Of a stretch of DNA of 52,886 nt, positions 1 to 10,066 are shown piece after piece. Source of the DNA: Bacteroidales bacterium (lineage in GTDB: Bacteria > Bacteroidota > Bacteroidia > Bacteroidales > PUMT01); contig SLKJ01000085.1 in the NCBI GenBank assembly GCA_007134675.1, forward strand, positions 1 through 52,886. The letters are read 5' to 3'. Every line of letters begins with the position of its first letter. Position 1 is the first letter of the stretch. The position numbers and the translations under genes are program-made. The notes beneath the pieces were generated by a model. That model had not been told where the DNA came from. It did not search any database and saw nothing but the letters and a program-made list of their open reading frames with translations.

Positions 1-1240
1 AGACCGTTGAAGGCTGATTTTCTCTGAATAATACCTGCGGAGCTGTACCCCAGTCAGTTTCATGATGACTTCTAAGCAGGTATTTTTCTTCCGGCTTATC
101 AAAACCATCCATTTTTGTTGGAGCAACACAATGTGATCCTCCATAGGTATTAGGCACATTAAATGAAGTTGGATTATGCATGAAACCGGGTTTATTGAAA
201 AGATAACTGGTCAGCATAAGTGACAGGGCTGCATTTACATCGCCTTCACAACCACCGCAGGTTCTTTCATTTAACATCTGCATATAAGCGATGCACGGCG
301 GTGGGGCTTTCTTTTGCTCTATAAGGTGAAGGCAGGCCATGGTGAGAGAATGGCAACCGGTATCCGTTAAGATTTTCCGGCTGGCCAGATAGCATCTCGC
401 CCCTTCCAGTACTTCTTCTTTAGAGGGTTCAACTACATCACTGGCATTCCTTATGTAGTTTCTTGCAATAGCTTCGGCCTCCTCAGAATTTTCTGTGGCA
501 CGATATGCTTCCAGATACCAGTCAAAAGGCATATAATGAAGTGTCGTACCTACAGGTTCAAGCTTCACTAAACGCTCGTCTGTATTGCCTATGACGGCTA
601 AACGGGTATTTTTCATTTGCCATAGAGCCTTTTGCATTCGCAAACCATGTCCCAGCCACTCATTGTGCTGAGTTGTAGCCATGAAGAAATTTGGTATATT
701 TCTGAAAAGGCCGTGAACATGTGTCATGGAAGTGCCGCGGGGACTGAATACCACGACAGGTAATTTGCCTCGTTGGTCAATAAAATAATTCAGGAGTGGA
801 TTGGCTCTTAAGGCATAAATATCCTGAAGCACAATGAGAGTTCCATCGGCATTGCCGGATTTAGCATTCTTAAGGAACCTGTCAATTGATTCGTTACTGT
901 TAAGGGGTTCGGTATCGACATCAAGAATAACATTTAAATCAAGATTTGCCTTCTCCAGAATATTCGTGTACAATTCCTGGCTTTCTATTGGATCGTATGC
1001 AGCACCAGGCCACCCCATCCAGTTCTTATCGGTTGTCCGCATAAAACCAATACGTATCCGGGGCCTGACAGAACCATCCCCCGGCATGAGGGGTGCGTCC
1101 ATAACCTCCCGGACACTTTCTTCAAAAGTACAACCATTTATTCCGATAAATACGGCGCCTCCTGCAAGTGCCATGCGGGAAATAAATTGTCTCCTGTTAA
1201 GATGGGAGCAGCAGGAATTGTTTTTTGCTGGTTTTTTCAT
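1..1240 (-). CDS. L-fucose/L-arabinose isomerase-like protein with Tat/lipoprotein-type N-terminus (C-terminus truncated by window edge)
   Basis: Open frame on the minus strand from ATG at 1240 to the window edge, so absent from the ORF track. Reads MKKPAKNNSCCSHLNRRQFISRMALAGGAVFIGINGC... with FucI-like C-terminal motifs (TCGGCEGDVNAALSLML, GGSHCVAPTKM). Confidence 0.7.
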   Translation of the reverse strand, partial: MKKPAKNNSCCSHLNRRQFISRMALAGGAVFIGINGCTFEESVREVMDAPLMPGDGSVRPRIRIGFMRTTDKNWMGWPGAAYDPIESQELYTNILEKANLDLNVILDVDTEPLNSNESIDRFLKNAKSGNADGTLIVLQDIYALRANPLLNYFIDQRGKLPVVVFSPRGTSMTHVHGLFRNIPNFFMATTQHNEWLGHGLRMQKALWQMKNTRLAVIGNTDERLVKLEPVGTTLHYMPFDWYLEAYRATENSEEAEAIARNYIRNASDVVEPSKEEVLEGARCYLASRKILTDTGCHSLTMACLHLIEQKKAPPPCIAYMQMLNERTCGGCEGDVNAALSLMLTSYLFNKPGFMHNPTSFNVPNTYGGSHCVAPTKMDGFDKPEEKYLLRSHHETDWGTAPQVLFRENQPSTV

Positions 1241-1509
1241 TTTTTTCAAGGTTTTTTTCAGGACTGACGGCTTATCCGTTTAATGTTTCCTGATAGTTAA
1301 GTTTGATAAGTTAGAATTATCCAGGTCAAGCTCCACAGGGTTGTTAATTAAAACCTGTTTCACTGCAGTTTTTCAAATCTATGATTTTATTTTTAAATTC
1401 CAAAAATTTTTCTTAACAATGTCCGGCTTCATGCGTACAAATCAGGTTAATAAAGTTAATAATCAATGAATTATATTTTGCAGTTAATTCATATTCAGTG
1501 TTTCAAACG

Positions 1510-1570
1510 CATGGAACCCCCATGGTTTGTTCATACTATTTTGTGTGTGTCAGCACATGGGGGTTTCATG
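1510..1570. repeat. Inverted repeat, 15-nt arms (14/15 complementary), 31-nt spacer, downstream of the glycerate kinase gene
   Basis: Arm 1510-1524 CATGGAACCCCCATG; arm 1556-1570 CATGGGGGTTTCATG. Confidence 0.7.
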
Positions 1571-1578
1571 TCAGATAA

Positions 1579-2796
1579 TTATTTCCCGGTAAAAAATTCA
1601 TAAATCTGCTGCCCGCTCTTTCTGAGATATTCGGGCGCATTACGGATGGAATCATCTTTGTCAACCGCAAAGTCCATCAGCGAATAAACCGCAGCTGCCC
1701 CGTACTGATCCTTAAGCATCCCCCTCTCCCCCTCCAGCAATCCTCCGACAAGTATCAGGGGTTTATTTCCGGTTCGGGCGATCTGTGCAACTGAGGCAAC
1801 AGCCTTGCCATATGCAGTCTGTGCATCAATATTCCCTTCACCTGTAATAACGAGGTCGGCTGAATCCACTGCTTCACGGAATCCGGTCATCTCCCCAAAT
1901 ATATCAAAACCTCCACGCAACACAGCCATACCGTAAGCCAGGAGGAAAAGTGCAGCACCGCCTGCAGCTCCGGTACCGGGATGCTTGTCCGCATCAAAAC
2001 CTGTGTTTTTCCGGACAAGCGCGGAAAGGTGGCGGAGTCCGTTTTCAAGAATTGCCAGAGCTTCCGCATCAGCTCCTTTCTGGGGACCGTAGACCCTGGC
2101 GGCACCCTGAGGACCGTTAAGGATATTCTGAACGTCGCAGGCAATAATTATTTCAGTATTCCTTAGCCTCTGGTGCACTCCGGTCTGACCTGACCCTGCA
2201 GTTTCAGCGTTTGTTTCCCCGGAAGGGGAGAAAAGAAAGTCCGCCGTGATCTTTTCGATATTCATCAGGTTACCCCCTCGCGGACTGATTTCCTTACCAT
2301 CTTTTCCTGTAAACCGGAAACCCAATGCCGCCGCAATGCCCGTGCCACCGTCAACCGTGGCACTTCCTCCGATTGTGAGAATGATCTTTTTAACTCCGGC
2401 ATCGAGGGCATGCCTTATAAGTTCACCCGTTCCAAAAGTGGATGTTTTCAGGGCATTGCGCTCTTCATGCCTTAGCAGCTCCAGTCCCGATGCACGAGCC
2501 AGTTCAATAACTGCAATATTCTCATAATCAAGAAGAAGATAGCCTGATTTAACCGGTCTGTGCAGAGGATCACATACAGAAAGCTCAGTCCATGTCCCGC
2601 CAAGATGCCAGGCCAGACATGAGGCGGTACCCTCTCCCCCGTCTGCAACCGGGAAAACAATAATTTCAGTATCCGGCGCTGACTCTCCGATACCCTGGGC
2701 AATAAAACGGGCAACCTTCTCCGAAGAGAGGCAATCCTTGAAGGAGTCAGGGGCAATCAGGATTTTTTTTAAAGGGGTAACAGAATGGCGCTTCAT
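1579..2796 (-). CDS. Glycerate kinase (GarK/GlxK family)
   Basis: 405 aa; ILIAPDSFKDCLSS N-terminus, VADGGEGT, TIGGSATVDGGTG and DLVITGEGNIDAQTAYGKA motifs. Confidence 0.93.
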   Translation of the reverse strand: MKRHSVTPLKKILIAPDSFKDCLSSEKVARFIAQGIGESAPDTEIIVFPVADGGEGTASCLAWHLGGTWTELSVCDPLHRPVKSGYLLLDYENIAVIELARASGLELLRHEERNALKTSTFGTGELIRHALDAGVKKIILTIGGSATVDGGTGIAAALGFRFTGKDGKEISPRGGNLMNIEKITADFLFSPSGETNAETAGSGQTGVHQRLRNTEIIIACDVQNILNGPQGAARVYGPQKGADAEALAILENGLRHLSALVRKNTGFDADKHPGTGAAGGAALFLLAYGMAVLRGGFDIFGEMTGFREAVDSADLVITGEGNIDAQTAYGKAVASVAQIARTGNKPLILVGGLLEGERGMLKDQYGAAAVYSLMDFAVDKDDSIRNAPEYLRKSGQQIYEFFTGK

Positions 2797-2819
2797 AATA
2801 TTGAATTATTGCAATTATC

Positions 2820-4298
2820 TCACTTTTTGCCAAAGTATCCGGCACTGACTGTCAAAAGCAAGCCGGTTAATAGTGTCACGCCCGAACCGATAAAGGTGTA
2901 CCATGTCCACGCAATCTCAGTGAACAGGATAACAAATATCATAAAAACAATTCCTGTTAAAAATGCAGGAATTGCCTGTTTTAATTGCGGACTTCGAAAC
3001 AGAACCCCAAGGAAAAATGTGCCTAAAAGTCCACCATAAGTAAACGATGCAATTGACAGAGCCAGCTCAACAACAGCCTGAGAACTTTGCATGAATATCA
3101 GGGCAGACCCCACCAGCAGCAAGGCCCATATCAGGGTTATCAGCCTGGAAATAATTATTTCATTAGCTGCATTTAATCTCTTGTAATATGGAATAACATA
3201 ATCATACATGGTTGCTGATCCAAGTGATGATATCGAGCCTGAAAGCGTTGAAATGGCAGCAGCAAGAAGGGCGGCAACAATGAGACCGGAAAGACCCACC
3301 GGCATTTCCTCAATGATGAACTTTGGAAATACCTGGTCTGAAACTATATCGGCACCTCCGTAAAATGCGTACAAAAGGGTTCCCAGGAATAAAAACAGGG
3401 CAAACTGAATGATTATTATGCCCCCGGTAGTAACCAGTGCTTTCCGGCTGGCAGCCAAAGAACCTGCAGCAAAAAGCCTCTGTACGATAAGCTGATCAAT
3501 TCCGTGTGAAGCCATTGATAAAAACGCACCGCCCAGAATACTTGCTATAAGAGTATATGGAGTGGTAAAAAATCCTTTAATCCCACCCTCAAAAGAGAAA
3601 TTAAACAGATCGAGCTTGTTCTCTCCATATATTGTAGCTATGCCCCCGGTAAGGCCCCCGCTGAGTTGGCCGCTTACGACAATTATCGCTGTTATAACTC
3701 CTGCGAAATAGATCAGAAGTTGTATAACGTCCATCCATATCACTGCCCTGATCCCTCCAACAAAAGTGTAACTGAATGCAACCAGGGCAATTAGCGAAAT
3801 TGAGACAACATATATAGATCCTGTTGACCAGTTTGCTGCAAAAAAGGAAGTCTGGAGTATAAGTGCCAGTGGAATGGCAGTTGCAAATAATCTGACCCCA
3901 TCTGCAGCAACCCTTGTCATCATAAATACACCAGATGCAAGGTTTTTCATTGGTATGCCAAATCTCCCTGAAAGGAAGGTATAGGCAGTTCCAAGTTCGC
4001 CTTTGAAATAAGCGGGAAGGATTACCCATGCTACAATAACTCTGCCGATGAAATATCCAAACGTTAACTGCAGGAAGTTCAGATTGGTCATATATGCTAA
4101 TCCGGGAATACTGATGAAGGTGAGTGTACTGGTTTCCGCTGCAACAATTGCAAAACAGACCGCTAACCATGGAATTTTTTTACCTCCGAGAAAGTAATCA
4201 TTGCTGGATGATTGCTTCCCTGCGATCTTAATGCCAAAAAATGTAACCCCTGCAATGTAAACAATTATTATTATCGTGTCGAGATAGGTGAAATTCAT
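2820..4298 (-). CDS. Sodium:solute symporter (SSS family)
   Basis: Multi-TM protein; MNFTYLDTIIIIVYIAGVTFFGIKIAGKQSSSNDYFLGGKKIPW is typical of SSS N-termini. Start chosen at the internal ATG (4298) rather than the long ORF start at 4418. Confidence 0.9.
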   Translation of the reverse strand: MNFTYLDTIIIIVYIAGVTFFGIKIAGKQSSSNDYFLGGKKIPWLAVCFAIVAAETSTLTFISIPGLAYMTNLNFLQLTFGYFIGRVIVAWVILPAYFKGELGTAYTFLSGRFGIPMKNLASGVFMMTRVAADGVRLFATAIPLALILQTSFFAANWSTGSIYVVSISLIALVAFSYTFVGGIRAVIWMDVIQLLIYFAGVITAIIVVSGQLSGGLTGGIATIYGENKLDLFNFSFEGGIKGFFTTPYTLIASILGGAFLSMASHGIDQLIVQRLFAAGSLAASRKALVTTGGIIIIQFALFLFLGTLLYAFYGGADIVSDQVFPKFIIEEMPVGLSGLIVAALLAAAISTLSGSISSLGSATMYDYVIPYYKRLNAANEIIISRLITLIWALLLVGSALIFMQSSQAVVELALSIASFTYGGLLGTFFLGVLFRSPQLKQAIPAFLTGIVFMIFVILFTEIAWTWYTFIGSGVTLLTGLLLTVSAGYFGKK

Positions 4299-4601
4299 AG
4301 GAGATGTTTTTAATAACCCACAATATAATAAAAACCGGCAATTCCTCTTAATCACTTTTATACCACTGGAGGTAAAATAATTACCAGCTCTGCTGATCCT
4401 GGTATAACCCGGAATCATATCTTGCTAATTTCCAGATATAAAAATAAAAATATTTAAATTCATATTTTGAAATAATTTTAATCAGCCATCTAACGCTTTT
4501 TTTGTCTTATTGATCCATAATTAAGCTATTTTCCAGCGATAACAACAAATTATGAATTCCTGTGTTGTATTATTTATTCCTATTTCCTATAATGCAGAAA
4601 C

Positions 4602-5513
4602 ATGAAACGACGAACATCCTTTAAAACAGCTGATAATAAAATGCCTCTTACTGATTTTCGGGAATCCTTAATTTCTTCTGCAGAGAAACCTCTGATAAGA
4701 TTTGGGGTGGTAGCTGATATACACTACGCCCGTGCAGAAATACTGTGGAACAGATATTTTGATCAGGCTAAAACAAAATTAATGAATGCAATAAACCATT
4801 TTAATAAGGAAAATCTGGATTTTTTAATTGAACTCGGAGACTTCAAAGATGAAGGCAGTCCCCCGGACAGGCAGGAGACAATTGACTTTCTTGTAGATAT
4901 TGAGAAAACGATAAACAGATTCGGTGGCCCTGTCTACCATGTCCTTGGCAACCATGATATGGACAACATATCAAAGAATGATTTTCTGAGTCGCATCAGA
5001 AATTACGGGCAGGAAAAGGCAAGAAACTTCTATTCGTTTGACTCGGGCGGAATCAGATTCGTGGTTCTTGACCCGAACTATAATGAAGATGGATCAGATT
5101 ATGACTCCGGTAACTTTGACTGGACCAGTTCAATGATACCACCAGACCAGTTAGAATGGCTCAAAGCTGAACTATCGGACAGTAAGCTTCCTTTGATAAT
5201 CTTTATCCACCAGCTTATCGATTCATTTTCAGGGATACCGGAGGATTACTGTGTCAATAATGCCGTCGAGATAGTCCGGATAATTGAAAACAGCGGGAAG
5301 GTACTGGCTGTTTTCCAGGGGCATTACCACAATGGACATTACAGCTTCAGAAACGGCATTCACTATTACACCATGAAAGCGATGGTCGATAGCAGCCTGC
5401 CCGAAAACAACAGCTATGCCATAGTTGAAATCGACAACCACCTGAACATATCTGTCCTCGGTTTCCATAACTGCGAGGGCCAACAGATGAAATACAGGGA
5501 ACCCTTACAATAA
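4602..5513 (+). CDS. Calcineurin-like metallophosphoesterase
   Basis: Motifs GVVADIHYA, ELGDFKDEG, HVLGNHD and FQGHYHNGHY. Confidence 0.88.
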   Translation: MKRRTSFKTADNKMPLTDFRESLISSAEKPLIRFGVVADIHYARAEILWNRYFDQAKTKLMNAINHFNKENLDFLIELGDFKDEGSPPDRQETIDFLVDIEKTINRFGGPVYHVLGNHDMDNISKNDFLSRIRNYGQEKARNFYSFDSGGIRFVVLDPNYNEDGSDYDSGNFDWTSSMIPPDQLEWLKAELSDSKLPLIIFIHQLIDSFSGIPEDYCVNNAVEIVRIIENSGKVLAVFQGHYHNGHYSFRNGIHYYTMKAMVDSSLPENNSYAIVEIDNHLNISVLGFHNCEGQQMKYREPLQ

Positions 5514-5521
5514 CTATCCTT

Positions 5522-6625
5522 TTAATCCTGCGTTAATTCCTGGTAAAGCGCCAGCAGAAAATCCCGGTTATCGGCCGTCAGGTAGTACATCTCCCCTCCC
5601 ATCCGACTGAATGTCTTACAGAAACGCAAATAGTAAGCAGGGTTGTCAGGAGGTGGCTCACCATCTTTTTCCCAGTCCCACTCCAGCCCGGCCAGATCAA
5701 CAACCAGTATGAAATGGTTGTCAATACGGGTCATGTTCTGTATCGCAATGTTCTGTGCCATGGAGAGAGATTTTTCAAATATCATCGGCGACATAACCGC
5801 CGAGCCGACGGAGAGATATACCCCGTGATCAAGTCTGCTGACACTGCTGGCAAAGAGAAGGAAATCACGCAGGGCTGTCCTTCCGAGTGCAGCTCCGTGA
5901 TTCATCGGATGGGTGTAGATAATGTCGCACCCTATCATCGGATGACCGGTAAAGTTAACCCCCAGCTCCCAGGCCGCGGACTGCACAGAATGTTTTTTCC
6001 AGGGATGAGGGATGGACATGAAGCCCGGTTCCAGACTGAACTCGTTGATTACACCGGCCAGGTCAGCAGCAGAAGCCGCCAGTCCCGGATCAGATTCCAC
6101 CTTCTCCCCGGCAAGTTTATACAATAAGCTGGTTTCAGGGATCTGAAGTCCCTCATTGAAAATCATCTTCCCTACAGATTCACCATAACCCAGTCCCTCA
6201 AATGCACCTACATTCAATGCCAGATTGATATAATATCCTGTCTCGTCCCAGATGCCAAACTGTCCCCGACCCACATTTTCCTTAACATACTCACTTGTCT
6301 CTCCCAGGTAAGCAAATTCCCAGTCATGTATTATACCGGCACCGTTTGTAGCAAGGTGAGTCACCCATCCTTCCCCGATCAGAGCTGTCAGCAATGGAGC
6401 CAATCCGTTCTTAATGGCATGGGCGCCAAAGCTCATGATCACTGGACTCCCCCTCTCACGTGCAGTCCTGACCCTCTCAGAGGTTTTCCTGATAAGATCC
6501 ATTTCCCTTTCGGGGAAAACAACAGTTTTGTCCACCGGGACCATGTCCCTTTCGACGGATACCCGGTTTTTACGTTCAGCAAGCCTTTTAAACACCAGTT
6601 TATTCCGGTCAAATATCGGATTCAT
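5522..6625 (-). CDS. Conserved protein of unknown function, possibly deoxyhypusine-synthase-like fold
   Basis: 367 aa; THLATNGAGIIHDWEFAYLGETSEYV loosely resembles the DHS-type NAD-binding region. Stop-to-start gap of 8 nt to the upstream kinase/HAD gene. Confidence 0.55.
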   Translation of the reverse strand: MNPIFDRNKLVFKRLAERKNRVSVERDMVPVDKTVVFPEREMDLIRKTSERVRTARERGSPVIMSFGAHAIKNGLAPLLTALIGEGWVTHLATNGAGIIHDWEFAYLGETSEYVKENVGRGQFGIWDETGYYINLALNVGAFEGLGYGESVGKMIFNEGLQIPETSLLYKLAGEKVESDPGLAASAADLAGVINEFSLEPGFMSIPHPWKKHSVQSAAWELGVNFTGHPMIGCDIIYTHPMNHGAALGRTALRDFLLFASSVSRLDHGVYLSVGSAVMSPMIFEKSLSMAQNIAIQNMTRIDNHFILVVDLAGLEWDWEKDGEPPPDNPAYYLRFCKTFSRMGGEMYYLTADNRDFLLALYQELTQD

Positions 6626-6633
6626 GCAGATAG

Positions 6634-8535
6634 TTATTTTACGTTTAACAAGCTTAGAATTCTGTCCATGCCGGTAAAGTCGGGAATTATTATATCTGCT
6701 CCGGCCTTTATCAACCGGGTCCGTTTTTTTTCGTTAAGACCAAACCTCTTTACCTCATCCGAAGCCAGACCAACTGTCAAACCACCTCTTTTATGTGTCT
6801 CTCTTATCTCAACAGGTCCGTCACCAAAGGTTACAATATTTTTATGTGCGGATCTGCCAATAGTACTCAGAATTTTTTCAAGAACAATCCCTTTCGCCTC
6901 CTTATTGACATCACCAACAGCTCCATAAATACCCCCATCAAAATAGTGGTCATACCCCATTATGCCGGCTTCCCTCCGTACATCCTCCAGGTCGGTCCCA
7001 CTGGCCAGGTAAAGCCTTATGCCTGCCCTGTGGAGTCTTTCAACAAACAGCACAGCATTTTTGATTGTAAAATCGGTTTCGGCCAGTTCTCCGCTCCTGA
7101 ATTTCTTTTCACGGCTGCGAACCATCTTCAGAAGCTCATCATTATATATTTTTTTATAGCCATGAATATCGAGTATCCGATCCTTCGGCACGAATCCGAA
7201 TTCCTTTACAAGATCAACCAGTGCAGCCATCTGTGCCAGGGTCTGTATTCCTGTGGTTTTGTCTATCAATTCATCAACGCTTCTTTTTACTATATCAAAT
7301 ACTGCCTTACCAGCCGTTCCGTGATTATCTCCAAGGATCGCTCTTATCATCACAGGTGCCATTATTTGCTCCCATCCCTCACGCAGGGTTGAAATTGTAC
7401 CGTCATGGTCAAATATTGCGTGACTGATCCGGACATCTTCGGGCCATTGGTTGATAACTTCAATTTCAGTATTGTCAAGATAGACGGCCTGCCTGATATC
7501 TTCCGCAAGCCCCGGCTCATAGATGTAGTCCGCGTCTTTCCCTATTTCAAGAATCTCTGCAGGCGTAACGGTCCCCTCCCGGAACAGCTTGTTTACAGTA
7601 ACGCCGGCGGCAAATGATCCTATTTGGGCTGAAACACCGGCACTGTAACCTGCGGCCATCGCAGCAGAAACACCTGCCAGATAGCCTTGACCTGCACCTG
7701 AAAGATCAACCCGCCCCAGATGCACCAGTCCGGGAACCTTGACAATACCTGATGAATCAACAGCTATGGATCCCCTGCTCCCGCAGGTTACAAAAACCGG
7801 TTTACCACTTCTTTCGAAAAGGGTTTCTGCTGCCCTGACAGCTTCATCATAAGTGGCAGGTATATCCGGACCGGACCTTATCCCACTCAGAAGTGCTGCC
7901 TCAACATCATTTAATTTCATACAGGTGCCATTATATGATCTCCTCTTGTCGCGGATATCGGAAATGAATATCTTTTCCGGATTCCGCGATATCAGTCCGC
8001 TCAGTTTCTGTTGCATATAATCGGTATGGATACCGGAGAAGACTTGCTGGTATATTATAATAACATTAAACGCATATATCTGTTCATCAAGAATTTCCAT
8101 CAACTGATCTGCCGTTTCATCAGATAGTGAATTGAAATTTCCGAAATCGAAGCGGTTCAGTTCCTGATCATCAACATATAGTTTGCAATACCCATGAGTT
8201 GACCATTTTTTTTCCTGAGTTAGCATACCCGCGATTCCAATAGATGAATCATCCATTAGCCGTAACATCTCCCTGCCGAAAAGATCATTGCCGACAACTC
8301 CAAAAGCCCCTACCTCCTTAACTCGTAAGGAAATAATATTATTTGCCAGGTTCCCAGCTCCCCCGAGGGAATAACTTTGTTCGCGGACCGGCCTGGTGGG
8401 CAATCCGGTCCTGTCCGAAATTTCACTGTCAGAATCATAAGAAAAAAAACAGGCATTGAGGCAGAAATCGCCTACAACAGCAATTTTTACCGATCTGATA
8501 TTTTCAATAACTTCCTTGAGTAAGCTGAAATCCAT
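6634..8535 (-). CDS. Fusion of HldE/RfaE-like PfkB kinase domain (probably degenerate) and C-terminal HAD-family hydrolase
   Basis: N-terminus IAVVGDFCLNACFF..GLPTRPVREQSYSLGGAGNLANN resembles HldE kinase; VDLSGAGQGYLAGVSAA is the PfkB signature region. C-terminal FDHDGTIS, YLASGTD and VTFGDGPVEI are HAD motifs I, II and IV. Confidence 0.85.
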   Translation of the reverse strand: MDFSLLKEVIENIRSVKIAVVGDFCLNACFFSYDSDSEISDRTGLPTRPVREQSYSLGGAGNLANNIISLRVKEVGAFGVVGNDLFGREMLRLMDDSSIGIAGMLTQEKKWSTHGYCKLYVDDQELNRFDFGNFNSLSDETADQLMEILDEQIYAFNVIIIYQQVFSGIHTDYMQQKLSGLISRNPEKIFISDIRDKRRSYNGTCMKLNDVEAALLSGIRSGPDIPATYDEAVRAAETLFERSGKPVFVTCGSRGSIAVDSSGIVKVPGLVHLGRVDLSGAGQGYLAGVSAAMAAGYSAGVSAQIGSFAAGVTVNKLFREGTVTPAEILEIGKDADYIYEPGLAEDIRQAVYLDNTEIEVINQWPEDVRISHAIFDHDGTISTLREGWEQIMAPVMIRAILGDNHGTAGKAVFDIVKRSVDELIDKTTGIQTLAQMAALVDLVKEFGFVPKDRILDIHGYKKIYNDELLKMVRSREKKFRSGELAETDFTIKNAVLFVERLHRAGIRLYLASGTDLEDVRREAGIMGYDHYFDGGIYGAVGDVNKEAKGIVLEKILSTIGRSAHKNIVTFGDGPVEIRETHKRGGLTVGLASDEVKRFGLNEKKRTRLIKAGADIIIPDFTGMDRILSLLNVK

Positions 8536-8589
8536 TTTAAAATTTTATTAAACAATTAATATTAACCCCATGCCTGTAATCCCGTAGTT

Positions 8590-8880
8590 TCATCGCAGTA
8601 CCACCTTTGTTATGATAATCTCCCCGGCCTGTTCATTGAGTACCTCCATAATGCGGGTTTTCATGTAGGAAAGTTCATTGCGCAGCACCGGCGATGTAAT
8701 ATGCACATAAAACACCCCCTTTCTGATATATAGTTTTTCAGTCTGCCTTGCTATTGCAGGACCGACAATTGAGGGCCATGAGTTTATAATCCTGGATTCC
8801 GAAACTTTTTTTTCGAGCCTGAATTCTCTGAGGTAATCGGAAATTACCTCTCCGATCGGTTGCGTATTGCTTTTTCTCAT
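8590..8880 (-). CDS. DUF721 (DciA-like) domain protein
   Basis: 96 aa; INSWPSIVGPAIARQTEKLYIRKGVFYVHITSPVLRNELSYMKTRIMEVLN is a DUF721 pattern; located downstream of recF as is usual in this group. Confidence 0.85.
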   Translation of the reverse strand: MRKSNTQPIGEVISDYLREFRLEKKVSESRIINSWPSIVGPAIARQTEKLYIRKGVFYVHITSPVLRNELSYMKTRIMEVLNEQAGEIIITKVVLR

Positions 8881-8962
8881 TTCAATTATGTTTATTTACA
8901 GGTTATAGTTTCAGATTTAGTTATCATAATGCTGCCAGGTCATTGTATGTAGTTTGTTTTAT

Positions 8963-10066
8963 TTAAACTACGCTGATATTTTGATCCTTCAGTTCAAATA
9001 CGGAAAACTCAATTCCTGTATCTTTCAGAATTCTGTTCAGTCTTTCGATGCTTGTATCGGTAATAAAGATCTGGCCGAAATTGTTTTCAGATACCAATCT
9101 TATAATTTGTTCAACCCTGTTCTGATCAAGCTTGTCGAATATATCATCAAGCAACAGAATAGGGTGGAACCCGTTCAGGTCTCTTATAAAATCAAATTGG
9201 GCAAGCTTCAGGGCAATGAGGTAGGTCTTCTGCTGTCCCTGCGATCCGGCTTTCTTTATTGGATGGTTACCCAGATTAAACAACAGTTCATCCTTATGGA
9301 TACCACAGGTACTGAATTGCAGGATGCGGTCTTTTTCAATGGCATTGTCCATTATGGTATGAAAATCCTTCCCCTCAAGCTGTGATTGATAAACAAGATC
9401 AACCTTTTCGCTGCCAAGCGATACAAATTCCTGATAATGCCGGAAAACAGGAGTCATTTTATCAATAAACAACCGGCGGCTCTCATAAATTCTTTCTCCG
9501 GGACCAATCAGTTGCCGGGTCCATATATCAAGTGAATCATGGTCAAAATATCTTTTCCGGGCAAAATCCTTCAATAAAATATTCCTTTGAGTAAGAGCGT
9601 GATTATAGGCTATCATATCCTCCAGATACTGCCGGTCATACTGGGAGATCACCCCGTTCATGAATTTTCTTCTCTCTTCACTTCCCCCTGAAATAATTAC
9701 ACTGTCACCAGGAGATACCATGACAACAGGAAGAAGCCCTATATGGTCACTTAATCTCTGATAATCTTTCTTATTCCTTCGAAACTGTTTTTTGGTGTTG
9801 CGTTTAACACCACAGTATACATTCTCATCATCACCGTTACGCATATACTCACCCTGTATCACAAAAAAATCCTCATTATGACGGATATTCTGAGAATCCA
9901 CTGAATTGAAAAAGCTTTTACAAAGTGACAGATAGTGAATGGCATCAAGCAGATTGGTTTTTCCCACACCGTTGTTACCTGCAAAGCAATTGATCCTGCT
10001 GGTAAAATTGAACTCAACCTGGTTGAAATTTTTGAAATTCAGTACTGATAAGGATTTTAAGTGCAT
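8963..10066 (-). CDS. recF: DNA replication and repair protein RecF
   Basis: MHLKSLSVLNFKNF, Walker A GNNGVGKTNLLDAIHYLS, signature GSQGQQKTYLIALKLAQ, Walker B PILLLDDIFDKLD. Confidence 0.97.
   Translation of the reverse strand: MHLKSLSVLNFKNFNQVEFNFTSRINCFAGNNGVGKTNLLDAIHYLSLCKSFFNSVDSQNIRHNEDFFVIQGEYMRNGDDENVYCGVKRNTKKQFRRNKKDYQRLSDHIGLLPVVMVSPGDSVIISGGSEERRKFMNGVISQYDRQYLEDMIAYNHALTQRNILLKDFARKRYFDHDSLDIWTRQLIGPGERIYESRRLFIDKMTPVFRHYQEFVSLGSEKVDLVYQSQLEGKDFHTIMDNAIEKDRILQFSTCGIHKDELLFNLGNHPIKKAGSQGQQKTYLIALKLAQFDFIRDLNGFHPILLLDDIFDKLDQNRVEQIIRLVSENNFGQIFITDTSIERLNRILKDTGIEFSVFELKDQNISVV

Noticed and set aside
834-1283. + strand ORF of 149 aa
   Set aside because: Antisense to the isomerase-like gene (1-1240, minus), which has clear protein-family motifs; the ORF has low-complexity composition typical of a shadow frame.
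3601-4170. 189-aa minus-strand ORF inside the sodium:solute symporter gene
   Set aside because: Alternative frame of a convincing membrane transporter; Cys/Trp-rich nonsense composition.
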